Shown piece by piece: positions 52,737 through 61,595 of a stretch of DNA of 64,000 bases. The notes under the pieces are model-generated. The model did no database searches, was not told the DNA's origin, and saw only the letters and a list, made by a program, of their open reading frames with translations. How positions within the stretch are numbered: the stretch's first letter is position 1; each line of letters starts with the position of its first letter. This DNA comes from Actinospineispora spinosispora DSM 44797. Lineage in GTDB: Bacteria > Actinomycetota > Actinomycetes > Mycobacteriales > Pseudonocardiaceae. Made by a program: the position numbers and the translations under genes. The stretch covers positions 55,773 through 119,772 of the forward strand of contig NZ_AUBB01000032.1 of the NCBI RefSeq assembly GCF_000429025.1, in the 5' to 3' direction.

Positions 52737-53048
52737 ATGCCCGCCGCCACTGGGCGGCCGGTACGACAGCGGGTGCACCCGCTGGTGTGGCTGGGTGTGG
52801 TGCTGTCGGGGTTCGACAGTCGGGTCAGCATGGATATTGCGATCCGGGAGGAGGTCTACAGCCGTTTCCCGGGCGAGGTCCGCGCCGAGGTGCCTCGGCG
52901 CGCGAGCGTCCACGAAGCGTTCCAGCTCGGCGAGCGCCTCGGTGACCGCTCGGACGTCGCTTCTCGTGGTCCCGCTGGAATCTTCGAGACGTTCCTGCAC
53001 GAGCGTGTGTTGAAGGACCGGCCGGTCACGATCGAGATGGCCCGATGA
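52737..53048 (+). pseudogene. ParA-type partition ATPase, C-terminal fragment
   Basis: 103 residues match only the C-terminal part of ParA/Soj ATPases: LGVVLSGFDSRVSMDIAIREEVYSRFPGEVRAEVPRRASVHEAFQLGERLGD, equivalent to the region after Walker B. The P-loop and switch regions are missing upstream. It overlaps the next gene by ATGA, the usual parA-parB arrangement, so the operon is truncated but its junction is preserved. Confidence 0.7.
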
Positions 53049-53392
53049 GCCAGGCGAAAGCGGACCGGCTGCGGGCACGGGCGCGGCTGCAGATCGACCC
53101 GGACGCACCGGTCCCACCTGTCCCGCAACACGTCGCACCGGCACCTACACCGGAGCTGGGGGCGGACCAGCCCAGCTCACCGATTCGGCCGCCATCCGAC
53201 CAGCCCTCGGCCGGCTCCCCGACGGGCACTAGCAGCGAGGTGGTCGAGGCGGTCGTCTGGCTGTCCTGTCGGGTGTCTAAGAGCCTGCGTGACGAGGTAC
53301 AGCACCAAGCGATCCGTGAGGGGCGCTCGGCTACGGCGTTGGTCCAGGATGCGGTGCTGGAGTATCTAAAGAGCCAGGCTTCGAGTAGCTAG
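53045..53392 (+). CDS. Ribbon-helix-helix partition/regulatory protein (ParB-like partner)
   Basis: 115 residues. A Pro-rich disordered N-terminus is followed by VVWLSCRVSKSLRDEVQHQAIREGRSATALVQDAVLEYL, a CopG/Arc-type ribbon-helix-helix. It overlaps the ParA fragment by four bases. Short RHH proteins after a ParA are the centromere-binding partners of type Ib partition systems, and this is inferred here. Confidence 0.7.
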   Translation: MSQAKADRLRARARLQIDPDAPVPPVPQHVAPAPTPELGADQPSSPIRPPSDQPSAGSPTGTSSEVVEAVVWLSCRVSKSLRDEVQHQAIREGRSATALVQDAVLEYLKSQASSS

Positions 53393-53881
53393 TGACCGGT
53401 GCCTCGGTCAGGGCGGGGTGGTGTCGGCGAAGTCGTCCAGGGAACTGGGCCGGATTGTCGGTGGGCACCGCATGACGTCCGCCCTCGCGGAATCCTTCTA
53501 CCGCGAGACCCTTACCGTTGCGCTGCGTCTGCTCGCGGCGGCGGAGACACGGTGACACCGGAGAAGGGAACTGATCCCGTAGTGCTAACGCCAACGCCAA
53601 CGCCAACGGACAGGATCACCCGACACGCGCGGCACACATTGTCCATGTCGCCTCCGACATCGAGGCCGGTGTCTTCGCCACCTCGCTCCGCCGCTTTGGC
53701 CTGGCATAGAACGCAACGAGCGCACACCGGTCACGGTGTCCTCGGCTAAGGGGAACACCACAAACATCTGGCCCAGCAGATTGGGTGACAACGGTTTCGG
53801 AAATTTGACCCCCCAGCGGGACGCTGGATCTTGACCCCGGTCTGTTGTTAAGAGCTTGCGCCGGCGGCGCACGATGGGTGC
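53393..53881. other. Gap with possible IS21-type end
   Basis: No gene is supported. At 53800-53840 there are two TTGACCCC-type repeats separated by a CCAGCG-GGA-CGCTGG hairpin, recalling IS21-family terminal repeats; a decayed istB lies 0.6 kb further on. Confidence 0.4.
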
Positions 53882-54403
53882 ATGCGTGTTCGGTTCCCTC
53901 GGTTGCGAGATGGTCTGCGGAGCTATTGCGTGGTCGAGCGTGACGACGGTGTGCGGTATCGCCTTGAGGAGGGCGTGGCCGGAGCCCAGGTTCCGCATGA
54001 TCTTGTGCATTTCGTGGTCGAGCGCCAGCTTGGCGAGGATCGTGGGTTCTGGGGCGCCGTCGCGGCGGGCGCGGTTTTCGCCTCGATGAAGCATCTGGAT
54101 GGCCGTCGGCCGCCGCGGGCTGAGCACCGGTCCCGGGCTGCGTTGGCTGAACGCGGTTCTCATTTGACACGAGCGGAGTTGCTTGCCGGGTTGGTCCAGG
54201 ATCTCGCCGACGCCGGTGTGCGACACGGTGACGAGGTTCGACGACGGACCCGTGAGGCACTGTCGACGCAGGTGGATGTCGAGGTGGATCCGGTTGTGCT
54301 GGTGCGGGCTGCGGACGAGCTCCAGCGAGTGGGCCAGCGCTGGCGAGAGCTGGCTGTGGGTGAGGAACTGGTCATCGAATGGGTGGGCCGACTTCGACGG
54401 TGA
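53882..54403 (+). CDS. Conserved hypothetical protein
   Basis: A 173-residue soluble protein, MRVRFPRLRDGLRSYCVVERDDGVRYRL...VPHDLVHFVVERQLGEDRGFWGAVAAGAVFASMKH. From memory, proteins with the VPHDLVHF..E....GFWG phrase are widespread in actinobacteria, without known function. No membrane segment or catalytic motif is evident. It starts just after the possible IS end. Confidence 0.6.
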   Translation: MRVRFPRLRDGLRSYCVVERDDGVRYRLEEGVAGAQVPHDLVHFVVERQLGEDRGFWGAVAAGAVFASMKHLDGRRPPRAEHRSRAALAERGSHLTRAELLAGLVQDLADAGVRHGDEVRRRTREALSTQVDVEVDPVVLVRAADELQRVGQRWRELAVGEELVIEWVGRLRR

Positions 54404-54431
54404 TCTCGCCGCTGGCAACGGGCGCGGGTAG

Positions 54432-54621
54432 TCAGTCCTGTCGGACGCGGTTGTCCTTGGCGAGCAGTTCGCGGCGTTGGCGGGTGCGGGAGGAGCCGCC
54501 GGTGAGGGTGAGGACCTCGGCGTGGTGGACCAGCCGGTCGATCATGGCTGCGGCGACGACCTCATCGGAGAAGGTCTCGCCACAGCGCCCGAACGGCAGG
54601 TTCGTGCCCTTTAGCCGAGCA
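54432..54621 (-). pseudogene. istB (IS21-family helper ATPase) C-terminal fragment
   Basis: The minus strand reads LKGTNLPFGRCGETFSDEVVAAAMIDRLVHHAEVLTLTGGSSRTRQ to a stop at 54432, the C-terminal signature of IstB-type transposition ATPases. The Walker motifs and istA are absent, so this is a remnant. Confidence 0.75.
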
Positions 54622-55377
54622 TCCGGCTCTCCACGTGATCCGAGGGTTCAGTTGAGGTATTCACTGACCTGTCCGATGAAGCCGACATCGTCGTGGCTGG
54701 TCCGTGGAAACGTGCTCCGGCGGGGTCGACCTCGTCGATGTTGTAGGGCGTGCTGATCTGCGCACCGCGGAAGCGGTAGCGCTAAACACGCATCTTCGCG
54801 GGGTTGTAGAGGACCACTCCGTCCGCTACGGGTAGCCCGCCGGTCGCGGTGGCGGGGCTGTAGCAGCGGGGCCAGGCGGGCGCCCGCGATGCGTGTGTGT
54901 ACTTCGGTCTCGGGTAGCCGGCCCTGCGCCAGCGCGGTGGCGGCCTGGCGCACGCGGTCGTGGCCGATCCCTGGCAGGTTGCGGTGTACGGCCGAGGCCT
55001 GGATCGGGCGGGAGGAGCTGACCGTCAGGCTGGCCGGCACCACCTGACTCGCTGGCGCTCAGGGCGCCGAGCGATCGGTCCACGCAGCACGGCGAGGTTG
55101 CGGGCGGCGGCCGAGGCGGCCCGGCGGGGTCGGATTCGGGCGTCGCGGGTGCTAAACGTGACGGTCGCGGCGGCGTGGCAGACCTCGCGGACGAGGTCGA
55201 TCGGGAAGGCGGTCGCGGACCTGACTGGCGAGGACCTGACCGGCTTCTTGGCTGCGTTGGAGCAGGGCGATTTCGTCGGCGCGATTGGTCGCGCCGACGG
55301 TGCACAATGGTGATCCAGGCGAGCGTGCTGTCAGGTTGCCGCGTGTGGTCGAATGGTATTGAAGTGGTGTTTCTTTG
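54622..55377. other. Decayed region between istB remnant and tmRNA
   Basis: Minus-strand fragments with coding character (for example LPVADGVVLYNPAKMRV ending at about 54783) appear in several frames with stops between them. No intact gene or recognised family. Confidence 0.45.
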
Positions 55378-55763
55378 TGGAGGTGCCGGGAATCGAACCC
55401 GGGTCCTCTGTCGTGTTGCCAGGGCTTCTCCGTGCGCAGTCCGCTGGGTCTTTTCTTGGCTCCACCGCTCACGCGGACGAGTTCGGTGTGACGAGCCCAG
55501 TCGCTGTGTGATGTTCCGCCGAGCCCCGCGACCGGGTCAGGTGGTGAGTCTCCTTGCTGATGCCGGATTCCGGAGCGGAGACGACTCCGGGCCGACAAAC
55601 GCTAGATCAGATCATGCACCAGCGAGCTCGTACTGATCTTGAGTAGCGTTGGCGTCAACCTTGTTGGCGCTTATTCATTGTGCGATGACTCTTGAGGTGG
55701 TCTCTCGCCTGCACCTGCACGCTTCCCCTGACTCAACGTCCAGAGTCGAAACCGTTCACCCCC
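55378..55763 (-). ncRNA. ssrA: tmRNA (transfer-messenger RNA)
   Basis: On the minus strand the 5' end reads GGGGGTGAACGGTTTCGACT, followed by the conserved GTGCAGGTGCAGGCGAGAGA. The 3' end has GAGAAGCCCTGGCAACACG, the T arm CCGGG-TTCGATT-CCCGG and acceptor CACCTCC. The acceptor pairs with GGGGGTG and keeps the alanine identity pair G3-U70; CCA is not encoded. The tag reading frame (55668 down to 55612) follows AATAAGC and encodes ANKVDANATQDQYELAGA then stop. The ending AGA differs from the usual LAA. No smpB gene is nearby, and the tRNA array and partition remnant suggest it may be an accessory, mobile copy. Confidence 0.93.
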
Positions 55764-55778
55764 GTCGTGGGACTGCTC

Positions 55779-55825
55779 GAGATGGACGGAAACAAGATTG
55801 GATATATCTTGTTTCCGTCCATCTC
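55779..55825. promoter_or_regulatory. 20-bp perfect inverted repeat upstream of tmRNA
   Basis: Arms 55779-55798 and 55806-55825 are perfect complements with a 7-nt spacer (TGGATAT). The palindrome begins 16 bp upstream of the tmRNA 5' end. It has no T run, so an operator or site-specific recombination site fits better than a terminator. Confidence 0.7.
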
Positions 55826-56459
55826 CAATTAAGCGCCAGAAGCTTCGCGGAACCGCGTGGCTCTTGACGAGCATGACCGTACTCGACCGCACGACCATGC
55901 CAAAGAGCAATTAACATTAGCTGAAGAAAATGGTGAGGTGGGGAAGTTGGAGTGAACTCGAAGATTGGACGAAAGTTTACGGATCGGTCCTTTCGGATGA
56001 GGCGCTGCGTGAGAGGGTCTTTTCTTACTGTCCTTACCGTGGCCGATCTACTGTGCTAGAGATGAGTTGCGGGCAGCATGGCCTGCTCTCGATACTCAGT
56101 GCAGGTGATCAGTGGGGTCGTCGCTGACCTGCGGGTTGTTCGTCTTCGTTGAGAAGATCGATGGTGTTGATCAGGTTCGGTGAGAGTTGTCCAGTTTGAC
56201 TGAGAATCGGTTGTTGGTGTCGACGGTTTCGGGGGTTTGAGTCCTGACCCTGGCTTAGGGGGGGGTGGCTCGGGAGGGTGTGGCGGTTCGTCGCCGTGGT
56301 GGTTGGTCTCGCGTGTCAGCCGCCTCTGAGGATGCCGATGTAGTGCCGGGTCGCGGGCGGGGCCTGCTGGGTGGAATTGGGGTTGGTGTTTCTCGATGTC
56401 GGCGGCGGCCTCTTGCCCTCTTCCGGGACCGTGGGGAACAGCCGCGGTGACCGTTCCGG
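55826..56459. other. AT-richer stretch plus dispersed repeat copy 2
   Basis: 55850-56090 is clearly less GC-rich than its surroundings and holds a possible 65-codon fragment (55930-56127) without homology. Repeat copy 2 follows. No intact gene. Confidence 0.5.
56101..56312. repeat. Dispersed repeat, copy 2
   Basis: Matches copy 1 (48933-49112) and contains an extra 36-bp piece (TTGTCCAGTTTGACTGAGAA core) that recurs alone at 63610-63667. The minus strand encodes a C-terminus-like NHHGDEPPHPPEPPP. Confidence 0.8.
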
Positions 56460-57062
56460 TCAGGAGCATTGGGTGAGGAAGCGGGCCTCCCCGCAGGCCC
56501 GGCAGGCGAACGCGTAGCCACAACCGGCGTCCCCGAAGTTGATCGCCGTTTGGGGATCGTGACCCGTTTCCCACTGAACGAGGAACTCCATCGACCGCTC
56601 GCATCCCGGGCAGGTCGGCGTCTCGTCACCTTGGATCCAGCTCGGCTCGCCGCCGACCTGGCCGAGGATGTCGTTCACGGCGCCGCCGGCCGCCTCCCAC
56701 TGCGCACGGGCCGCGTCGTAGTCCTGTTCGTCGGCCATCTCCCACCGCACCCCGGACACCTCGTCGAGCAGCGGAACGCCGTCGGCCGGAACGTGCGCGG
56801 GACGCAGTGCGTCGCCGGTGAACAGCAGCGCCCGGTTGCCTCCGCCGTCCGGCTCCCACTCGTCACACATCCCGGGATCATTTCCGCACATGAAGATGGA
56901 CAGCGCCGGGTAGTCGTCCCGTATGAGCTGGGCGAGAAATTGCATCGGTCGCCGGCAGGTGGCGCAGGTCGGCCAGTGAAAGTTGGCCGGTACGAGGGGA
57001 ACACCTCCGGTCCGGGTCACCTCGGCGTCCGGAGACACGGTACCGGCGTAGACCATGAGCAT
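56460..57062 (-). CDS. DUF1963/YwqG-like protein
   Basis: About 200 residues from an ATG at 57062 (MLMVYAG); the start is uncertain. GGVPLVPANFHWPTCATCRRPMQFLAQL resembles the DUF1963 opening (GG.P.LP....WP.C..C...M.FLAQ). Further Cys pairs, CPGCERSMEFLVQ and CRACGEARFL, indicate zinc binding. These proteins have no known enzymatic role. Confidence 0.7.
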   Translation of the reverse strand: MLMVYAGTVSPDAEVTRTGGVPLVPANFHWPTCATCRRPMQFLAQLIRDDYPALSIFMCGNDPGMCDEWEPDGGGNRALLFTGDALRPAHVPADGVPLLDEVSGVRWEMADEQDYDAARAQWEAAGGAVNDILGQVGGEPSWIQGDETPTCPGCERSMEFLVQWETGHDPQTAINFGDAGCGYAFACRACGEARFLTQCS

Positions 57063-57842
57063 CGCCACAAACAGCGACACTAGTCCACCGGGGGGTGTCC
57101 CTATGGTGTCAATGAGTGACACGAGCTGGCCGCGACCGGTGCACAGCTGGTCGTGCTGGTCGATGGGGAGTGGCGGGGTGCTGGTACTGGCTGGTGGAGT
57201 TCCGCCAGGTTCAGCGGGCCGCGGCGCGCTACCCGATCACCTACTCGGCCGGGGTGATGCGCGGCCACCTACTCACCGGTGAGGGCGAGCGGTCCCATCC
57301 GACGACACCGGGTGTGTTCGGCATCGTCTACCGATTCCAGCCTGAGTGCGCCGAGCGTGTGACCGTCCCGGCGCCTCCACGAGCGGCGCCAGCCCGGACG
57401 GCACGCAGGCCCCGCGCGGCGCCCCCGTGCCCGAGTCTCAAACCCGAGCCTGCGGATGAGTATCGGCACCGGTACGGGCCGCGCGGTTGAGATCATGACC
57501 GAGCGGTGGGGCTGGCAAGCCGTTCGTCTGGATCTAGGGTGGGCTGCCGACGTGGCGCTGGCGTGGTGCGCCGGCTGGGTTGGTGACCCGTCGTCAGATG
57601 CGCGAACTCGGCCGCGCGCACGGCGGTGCCGAGGTGGCCGGTCAGATCGTGTCCGGGGACCGGGATGAAAAGAGCTTCCTGACCGCGAAGCATCTGGCTG
57701 TCTGTGGCCGTTTCGACGGTGTTGTCGGCCTGGCATGTGGGAGTCTCGGTGAAACTTCGTATCGTGCTGATAAGCCGATGTGTTCGCCGAGCATGGTGGT
57801 GATCGTGCTGCCCGCGAGTTCGTTGCGCGATCTTGATGGCAG
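57063..57842. other. Stretch without convincing gene
   Basis: Several short plus-strand frames cross this region (for example a Trp-rich frame at 57150-57350) but none has a ribosome site and family match together. It may be a decayed gene. Confidence 0.45.
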
Positions 57843-58496
57843 TTATTGGTCGAGGAATGTTTGAATGTGTTTGACGACCTCTGTGTCGACGTGCTCAGTG
57901 GGTGCGTCCCTGAGCGTGGCCAGGAGTTCGCGGTGTTGGTCGACGACTTCGCGAGCTGATTCGTGTTGCGGTGCGTCGCGCAGGAAGTAGGCGCGTACTC
58001 GGGGCTGGATGGCCTTCCAAATCTGTCGTGACTGGACGTGGCCGGCAGCTATGATCACTGTCTCGTGAAATTCGATGTCGAGGTCGGCGAGTGTTTCGGC
58101 ATCGGGAGAGCTGCTTGATGCCCTATCCATCGCGGCGACGATTTCTTCGAGTTTGGTCATTAGGCCTTCGGGGCGGGACGCCGCGACTGTCCGGAATGCG
58201 GCGCGTTCGATGACGACGCGTATGGGGACGAGGATGTCGGTGATCTCGTCTTGTTCGATCTCGGCGACGACCGCGCCTCGGTAGGGTTGGGTGACGACTA
58301 GGCCCTCGTGTTCCAGCACCATGATCGCCTCACGCACCGGCCCTCGGCTGAGGTTGTAGACGGCGGAGAGGTCGCGTTCGACGAGCCGGTCTCCGGCGGC
58401 GAGCTCGCCAGTGGCGATGCGGTTGCGGATCTTTCGCACGACCCAGTCCCGTCGGGACTCGGGTGGGAGCTCTGTAGTTGCCGGCGCCTGGTGCAC
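57843..58496 (-). CDS. GntR-family regulator, FadR/FCD subfamily
   Basis: A 217-residue protein from a GTG at 58496. The winged HTH is VVRKIRNRIATGELAAGDRLVERDLSAVYNLSRGPVREAIMVLEHEGLVV. The FCD domain keeps metal-binding positions (DIEFHETVI, DQHRELL, KHIQTF). It is divergent from the transporter operon with a palindrome at 58516-58535 between them, so it probably represses the operon until its acid inducer is present. Confidence 0.92.
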   Translation of the reverse strand: MHQAPATTELPPESRRDWVVRKIRNRIATGELAAGDRLVERDLSAVYNLSRGPVREAIMVLEHEGLVVTQPYRGAVVAEIEQDEITDILVPIRVVIERAAFRTVAASRPEGLMTKLEEIVAAMDRASSSSPDAETLADLDIEFHETVIIAAGHVQSRQIWKAIQPRVRAYFLRDAPQHESAREVVDQHRELLATLRDAPTEHVDTEVVKHIQTFLDQ

Positions 58497-58515
58497 GAGT
58501 GGAGACTAGCAAAGT

Positions 58516-58535
58516 GCAGATGGTTGACCATCTGC
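58516..58535. promoter_or_regulatory. GntR operator palindrome
   Basis: GCAGATGG-TTGA-CCATCTGC has 8-bp perfect arms and the TGGT..ACCA core common to FadR-type GntR proteins. It lies 20 bp upstream of the regulator start and 59 bp before the transporter start. Confidence 0.75.
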
Positions 58536-58593
58536 CATTTTCGACTTACGGTCGCTTGAGTTCGCCGGACATCGAGGATCGAGGGAGATGGCG

Positions 58594-59913
58594 ATGAGCA
58601 CGGAGGACACCTCCGCCGCCGAGGTTGGGACTGACCAGGCCGAAGCGCTGAGTCGAGTTCCGATCAAGGTCACCGTGGCATCGGTGCTGGGCACTGTGCT
58701 GGAGTGGTACGACTTCGCTATCTACGCGGCGATGGCGACGGTCATCGCGCGCCTGTTCTTTCCGGCGCAGGACGCGAGTGTGTCGTTGCTGGTGGCGCTT
58801 GCGTCGTACGCGGTGGGGTTCTTCTGCCGTCCGTTGGGGGCGGTCATGTTTGGCCGGATGGGCGATCGAGCGGGCCGCCGCGGCATGTTGGCGGCCACGA
58901 TTGTCGTGGTCGGGGTGTCGAGTGTCTTGATCGGTGCCCTGCCGACCTATGCCTCGATCGGGGTCGTCGCCCCGGTGTTGCTGGTGGCACTGCGGATGGT
59001 GCAGGGTCTGGCCGTTGGTGCCGAGTGGACCGGCGGGGCAACGTATCTGATCGAGCATGCCCGGACCGGTCGTCGGGGTTTGTACTCCGGGATCGTCCAG
59101 TCTTCGACTGTGGCCGGGTTTCTGCTCGGAGTGGGTGCGGTCACGGTGATGACCGGCGTGCTGGATGACAGTTCCATCGACTCGGGATGGTGGCGCCTAC
59201 CGTTCGTGCTCGGTGGGGCGGTCGCCGCGGTCGGGGTGTTCGTGCGGCTGCGGCTCGAGGAGTCTCCGGAGTTTCGCCGAGCGGGGCAGGCGTCCACTGA
59301 GCCGCTTTTGTCCGTGTGCCGGGCCGCTGTGCCGCTGGGTCGGAACTGGATGCTGGTCTTCGGCAGCATGTTCGGGCTGGCGGTGCTCGGTTACACGGCC
59401 ACGAGCTTCCCGGCCTATATCGCTGGGGTGACAGGGCTTCCGCTTCGGTTTGCGCTGATGACGAATGCGGTCGCGCTTGTCATCGAGGTTCCTCTGATCA
59501 TCGTTGCCGGCGCGTTGTCGGACCGGGTCGGCCGGTCGAGGGTGATGACGATGGCTATGGCGGCATTCGTGCTGGCGATCTACCCCGTTTTCGTGCTGGT
59601 CACCAGTGGATCGGTGCTGTTGGTTCTGCTAGGGCAGGTGGTGTTCGTGGTGCTCTATGCCATGGGGTCGGGGCCGATGGCGGCGTTGTTCGTTGAGCTG
59701 TTCCCGACTCGGTTGCGGTCGGCTGGGTTCTCCACGTCGTACAACATCGGGGTCGCGGTGTTCGGCGGCACAGCGCCGTTCATCAATGCGGCGTTGGCCA
59801 CCGCGACGGGCTCGGCCATGGCGCCTTGCTGGTACTTGATCGTGGGTGCGGTCGTGTCGTTGCTGTGTCTGTGGCGAATACCCCAGCGCCACGACCAGGA
59901 GTTGCTCCGATGA
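58594..59913 (+). CDS. MHS-family MFS transporter (metabolite:H+ symporter)
   Basis: The ATG at 58594 is preferred because GGGAG lies six bases upstream (ATG 58588 is too close). About 439 residues and twelve helices. It has the MHS signature GTVLEWYDFAIY, the GRMGDRAGRRG loop and RMVQGLAVGAEWTGG, then GALSDRVGRSRV in the second half and LFPTRLRSAGFS. The family imports carboxylates, shikimate, proline/betaine and related acids. The stop overlaps the next start by ATGA, so it is translationally coupled. Confidence 0.92.
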   Translation: MSTEDTSAAEVGTDQAEALSRVPIKVTVASVLGTVLEWYDFAIYAAMATVIARLFFPAQDASVSLLVALASYAVGFFCRPLGAVMFGRMGDRAGRRGMLAATIVVVGVSSVLIGALPTYASIGVVAPVLLVALRMVQGLAVGAEWTGGATYLIEHARTGRRGLYSGIVQSSTVAGFLLGVGAVTVMTGVLDDSSIDSGWWRLPFVLGGAVAAVGVFVRLRLEESPEFRRAGQASTEPLLSVCRAAVPLGRNWMLVFGSMFGLAVLGYTATSFPAYIAGVTGLPLRFALMTNAVALVIEVPLIIVAGALSDRVGRSRVMTMAMAAFVLAIYPVFVLVTSGSVLLVLLGQVVFVVLYAMGSGPMAALFVELFPTRLRSAGFSTSYNIGVAVFGGTAPFINAALATATGSAMAPCWYLIVGAVVSLLCLWRIPQRHDQELLR

Positions 59914-61541
59914 CGACGTCGGTTGCCACGACATCTGCTGCTGTGGATCTTGTCTTGGCAGGTGGGTGGGTCGTCGATGGGACCGGGGCCGCGCCGGTTC
60001 GTGCCGACGTCGGTGTCCGGGGCGACCGGATCGAGGTCGTCGGAACCGGTGCGTGGACCGCGGGCGAGATCATCGACGTGACTGGCCTGACCGTGGTCCC
60101 AGGGTTTATCGACCCCCACAGCCACAGTGACTGGTCGATCTTGGGCAACCGCGATGCCCACAGCACTATTCGCCAAGGCGTCACCACCGAGATCGTCGGG
60201 AACTGCGGTATCACCCACGCTCCCGTGAGCGACGCGATGCTGCCTCAGACACAGCGGACGCTGCGGGGCTACGGATACACCGGCGAGGTCAGCTGGCGCA
60301 GCTTCCCGGAGCTGTTGCGGACCGTGCACGGCAGCGACGGGGGAACAGCCCAGAACCTGGCGTGGCTTGTCGGGCACACCGCGTTGCGTGAGGCCGCCGG
60401 AGTGCGGGGTACCCGGGTCTCGTCCGAGAGCACCGCGGCCATGATCGCGCTGCTGGCCGAGGCCCTCGACGCAGGCGCCCTGGGACTGTCCACCGGCCTG
60501 GAGTACGGCGCGGGCCGTGACGCGGACACAGCGGAGCTCATCGAGGTCGCCGGCGCCCTGCGCCGCCACGGCGGCATTTACGCCAGTCACATCCGTAACC
60601 GTGACACTCGGCTGTTGGAGTCGGTGGGGGAGTTCCTCACCATTGCCTCGAAGCACCAGCTTCGCGCCCAGATTTCGCATCTCAACGTTCGTCACGACAC
60701 CGGAGCCCCAGTCGGAGCGTGGCGCGATGCCGTCCAGATGCTGGGCTCCGCTCGCCTCGGCGGCCTGGACGTTCTCGCCGACATCACGCCCTTGTGTGAT
60801 GGCATCGGTCTGGCGGTGGGGCTGCTGCCGTCGTGGCTGCTCGACGAAGGTTACTCAGAGGCCGCCCGGCGGCTGGCCGACCCACGGGTTCGGGGCCGCG
60901 TGCGAAGTGACTGTGATCGCTACTGGCGGTTTGTACACCGAGGGCAGTGGGACCGGGTCGGAGTGCTGCGTAGTCCCGGGTCGCCTGAGCTGGAAGGCGA
61001 GTCCATCCCCCGAGCCGCGGCCCAGCGGGGGCAGGACTGCTGGGACGTGTTCTTCGATCTGCTGGCCGCCGCTGGGGCGGACATGGCTGATGTGCAGTTG
61101 CTCGGGCGGCTGTTCACTCCCGAGCACGTCGCCGACGCTGTTTCGCACCCCCTGTTCTGCCTCGGGGTCGACGGTTTCACCAGTCGGCTCGATGGCCCGC
61201 TCGCTGACCGCACGCGGCATCCGTTGTTCGTCACCGGCCATACGCACTACCTGGCTCATCACGTCCTTCGGCACAACACACTGCGCCTCGAGGAGGCGGT
61301 ACGGAAGATGACCTCGATGGTCGCCGACCGATTTGGAATCCTCGATCGCGGCCGCGTCGTCGCGGGCTCCTACGCCGACCTCGCTGTCCTTGACCTCGAC
61401 GTCCTGGCCGGGGAGGACACCGGAACGTACCGCGGCTCCTACGCCGTCGGCGTGCCGCACGTCCTGGTCAACGGCGTCGCGGTGGTGCGCGACAGCGTGC
61501 ATCTCGGCACCCGGGCTGGGCGTCATCTCAGCCGAAGCTGA
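59910..61541 (+). CDS. N-acyl-D-amino-acid deacylase-type amidohydrolase
   Basis: The ATG at 59910 (AGGAG eight bases upstream) gives 543 residues. Composite beta-sandwich plus TIM-barrel fold: LVLAGGWVVDGTG, GFIDPHSHSDW (metal His pair), GVTTEIVGNCGI (bridging Cys), YASHIRN and ISHLN (His ligands), and GVDGFTSRLDGPLADRTRHP (Asp). It closes with GILDRGRVVAGSYADLAVLDLD. Substrates of the family are N-acyl-D-amino acids; some relatives hydrolyse dihydropyrimidines or lactams. Context with an enolase-superfamily enzyme and SDR suggests it releases a hydroxy- or sugar-type acid from an amide, and this is inference. Confidence 0.88.
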   Translation: MTTSVATTSAAVDLVLAGGWVVDGTGAAPVRADVGVRGDRIEVVGTGAWTAGEIIDVTGLTVVPGFIDPHSHSDWSILGNRDAHSTIRQGVTTEIVGNCGITHAPVSDAMLPQTQRTLRGYGYTGEVSWRSFPELLRTVHGSDGGTAQNLAWLVGHTALREAAGVRGTRVSSESTAAMIALLAEALDAGALGLSTGLEYGAGRDADTAELIEVAGALRRHGGIYASHIRNRDTRLLESVGEFLTIASKHQLRAQISHLNVRHDTGAPVGAWRDAVQMLGSARLGGLDVLADITPLCDGIGLAVGLLPSWLLDEGYSEAARRLADPRVRGRVRSDCDRYWRFVHRGQWDRVGVLRSPGSPELEGESIPRAAAQRGQDCWDVFFDLLAAAGADMADVQLLGRLFTPEHVADAVSHPLFCLGVDGFTSRLDGPLADRTRHPLFVTGHTHYLAHHVLRHNTLRLEEAVRKMTSMVADRFGILDRGRVVAGSYADLAVLDLDVLAGEDTGTYRGSYAVGVPHVLVNGVAVVRDSVHLGTRAGRHLSRS

Positions 61542-61595
61542 GCCCGCACCCATCGGCGAACCCGGTTCGCCGATCCCTTCATACGAGAGGACCTC

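Noticed and set aside
53399..53749. Possible small gene after the RHH gene
   Set aside because: No ribosome site and composition typical of non-coding GC-rich sequence.
54826..55313. Arg/Pro-rich minus and plus frames before the tmRNA
   Set aside because: Low-complexity translations in both strands without motif support.
55930..56127. 65-codon frame in the AT-richer stretch
   Set aside because: No homology or clear ribosome site; kept only as a note in the regional entry.
57116..57668. Plus-strand frames with Trp-rich segments
   Set aside because: Frames interrupt each other and none shows a family signature; at most a decayed gene.
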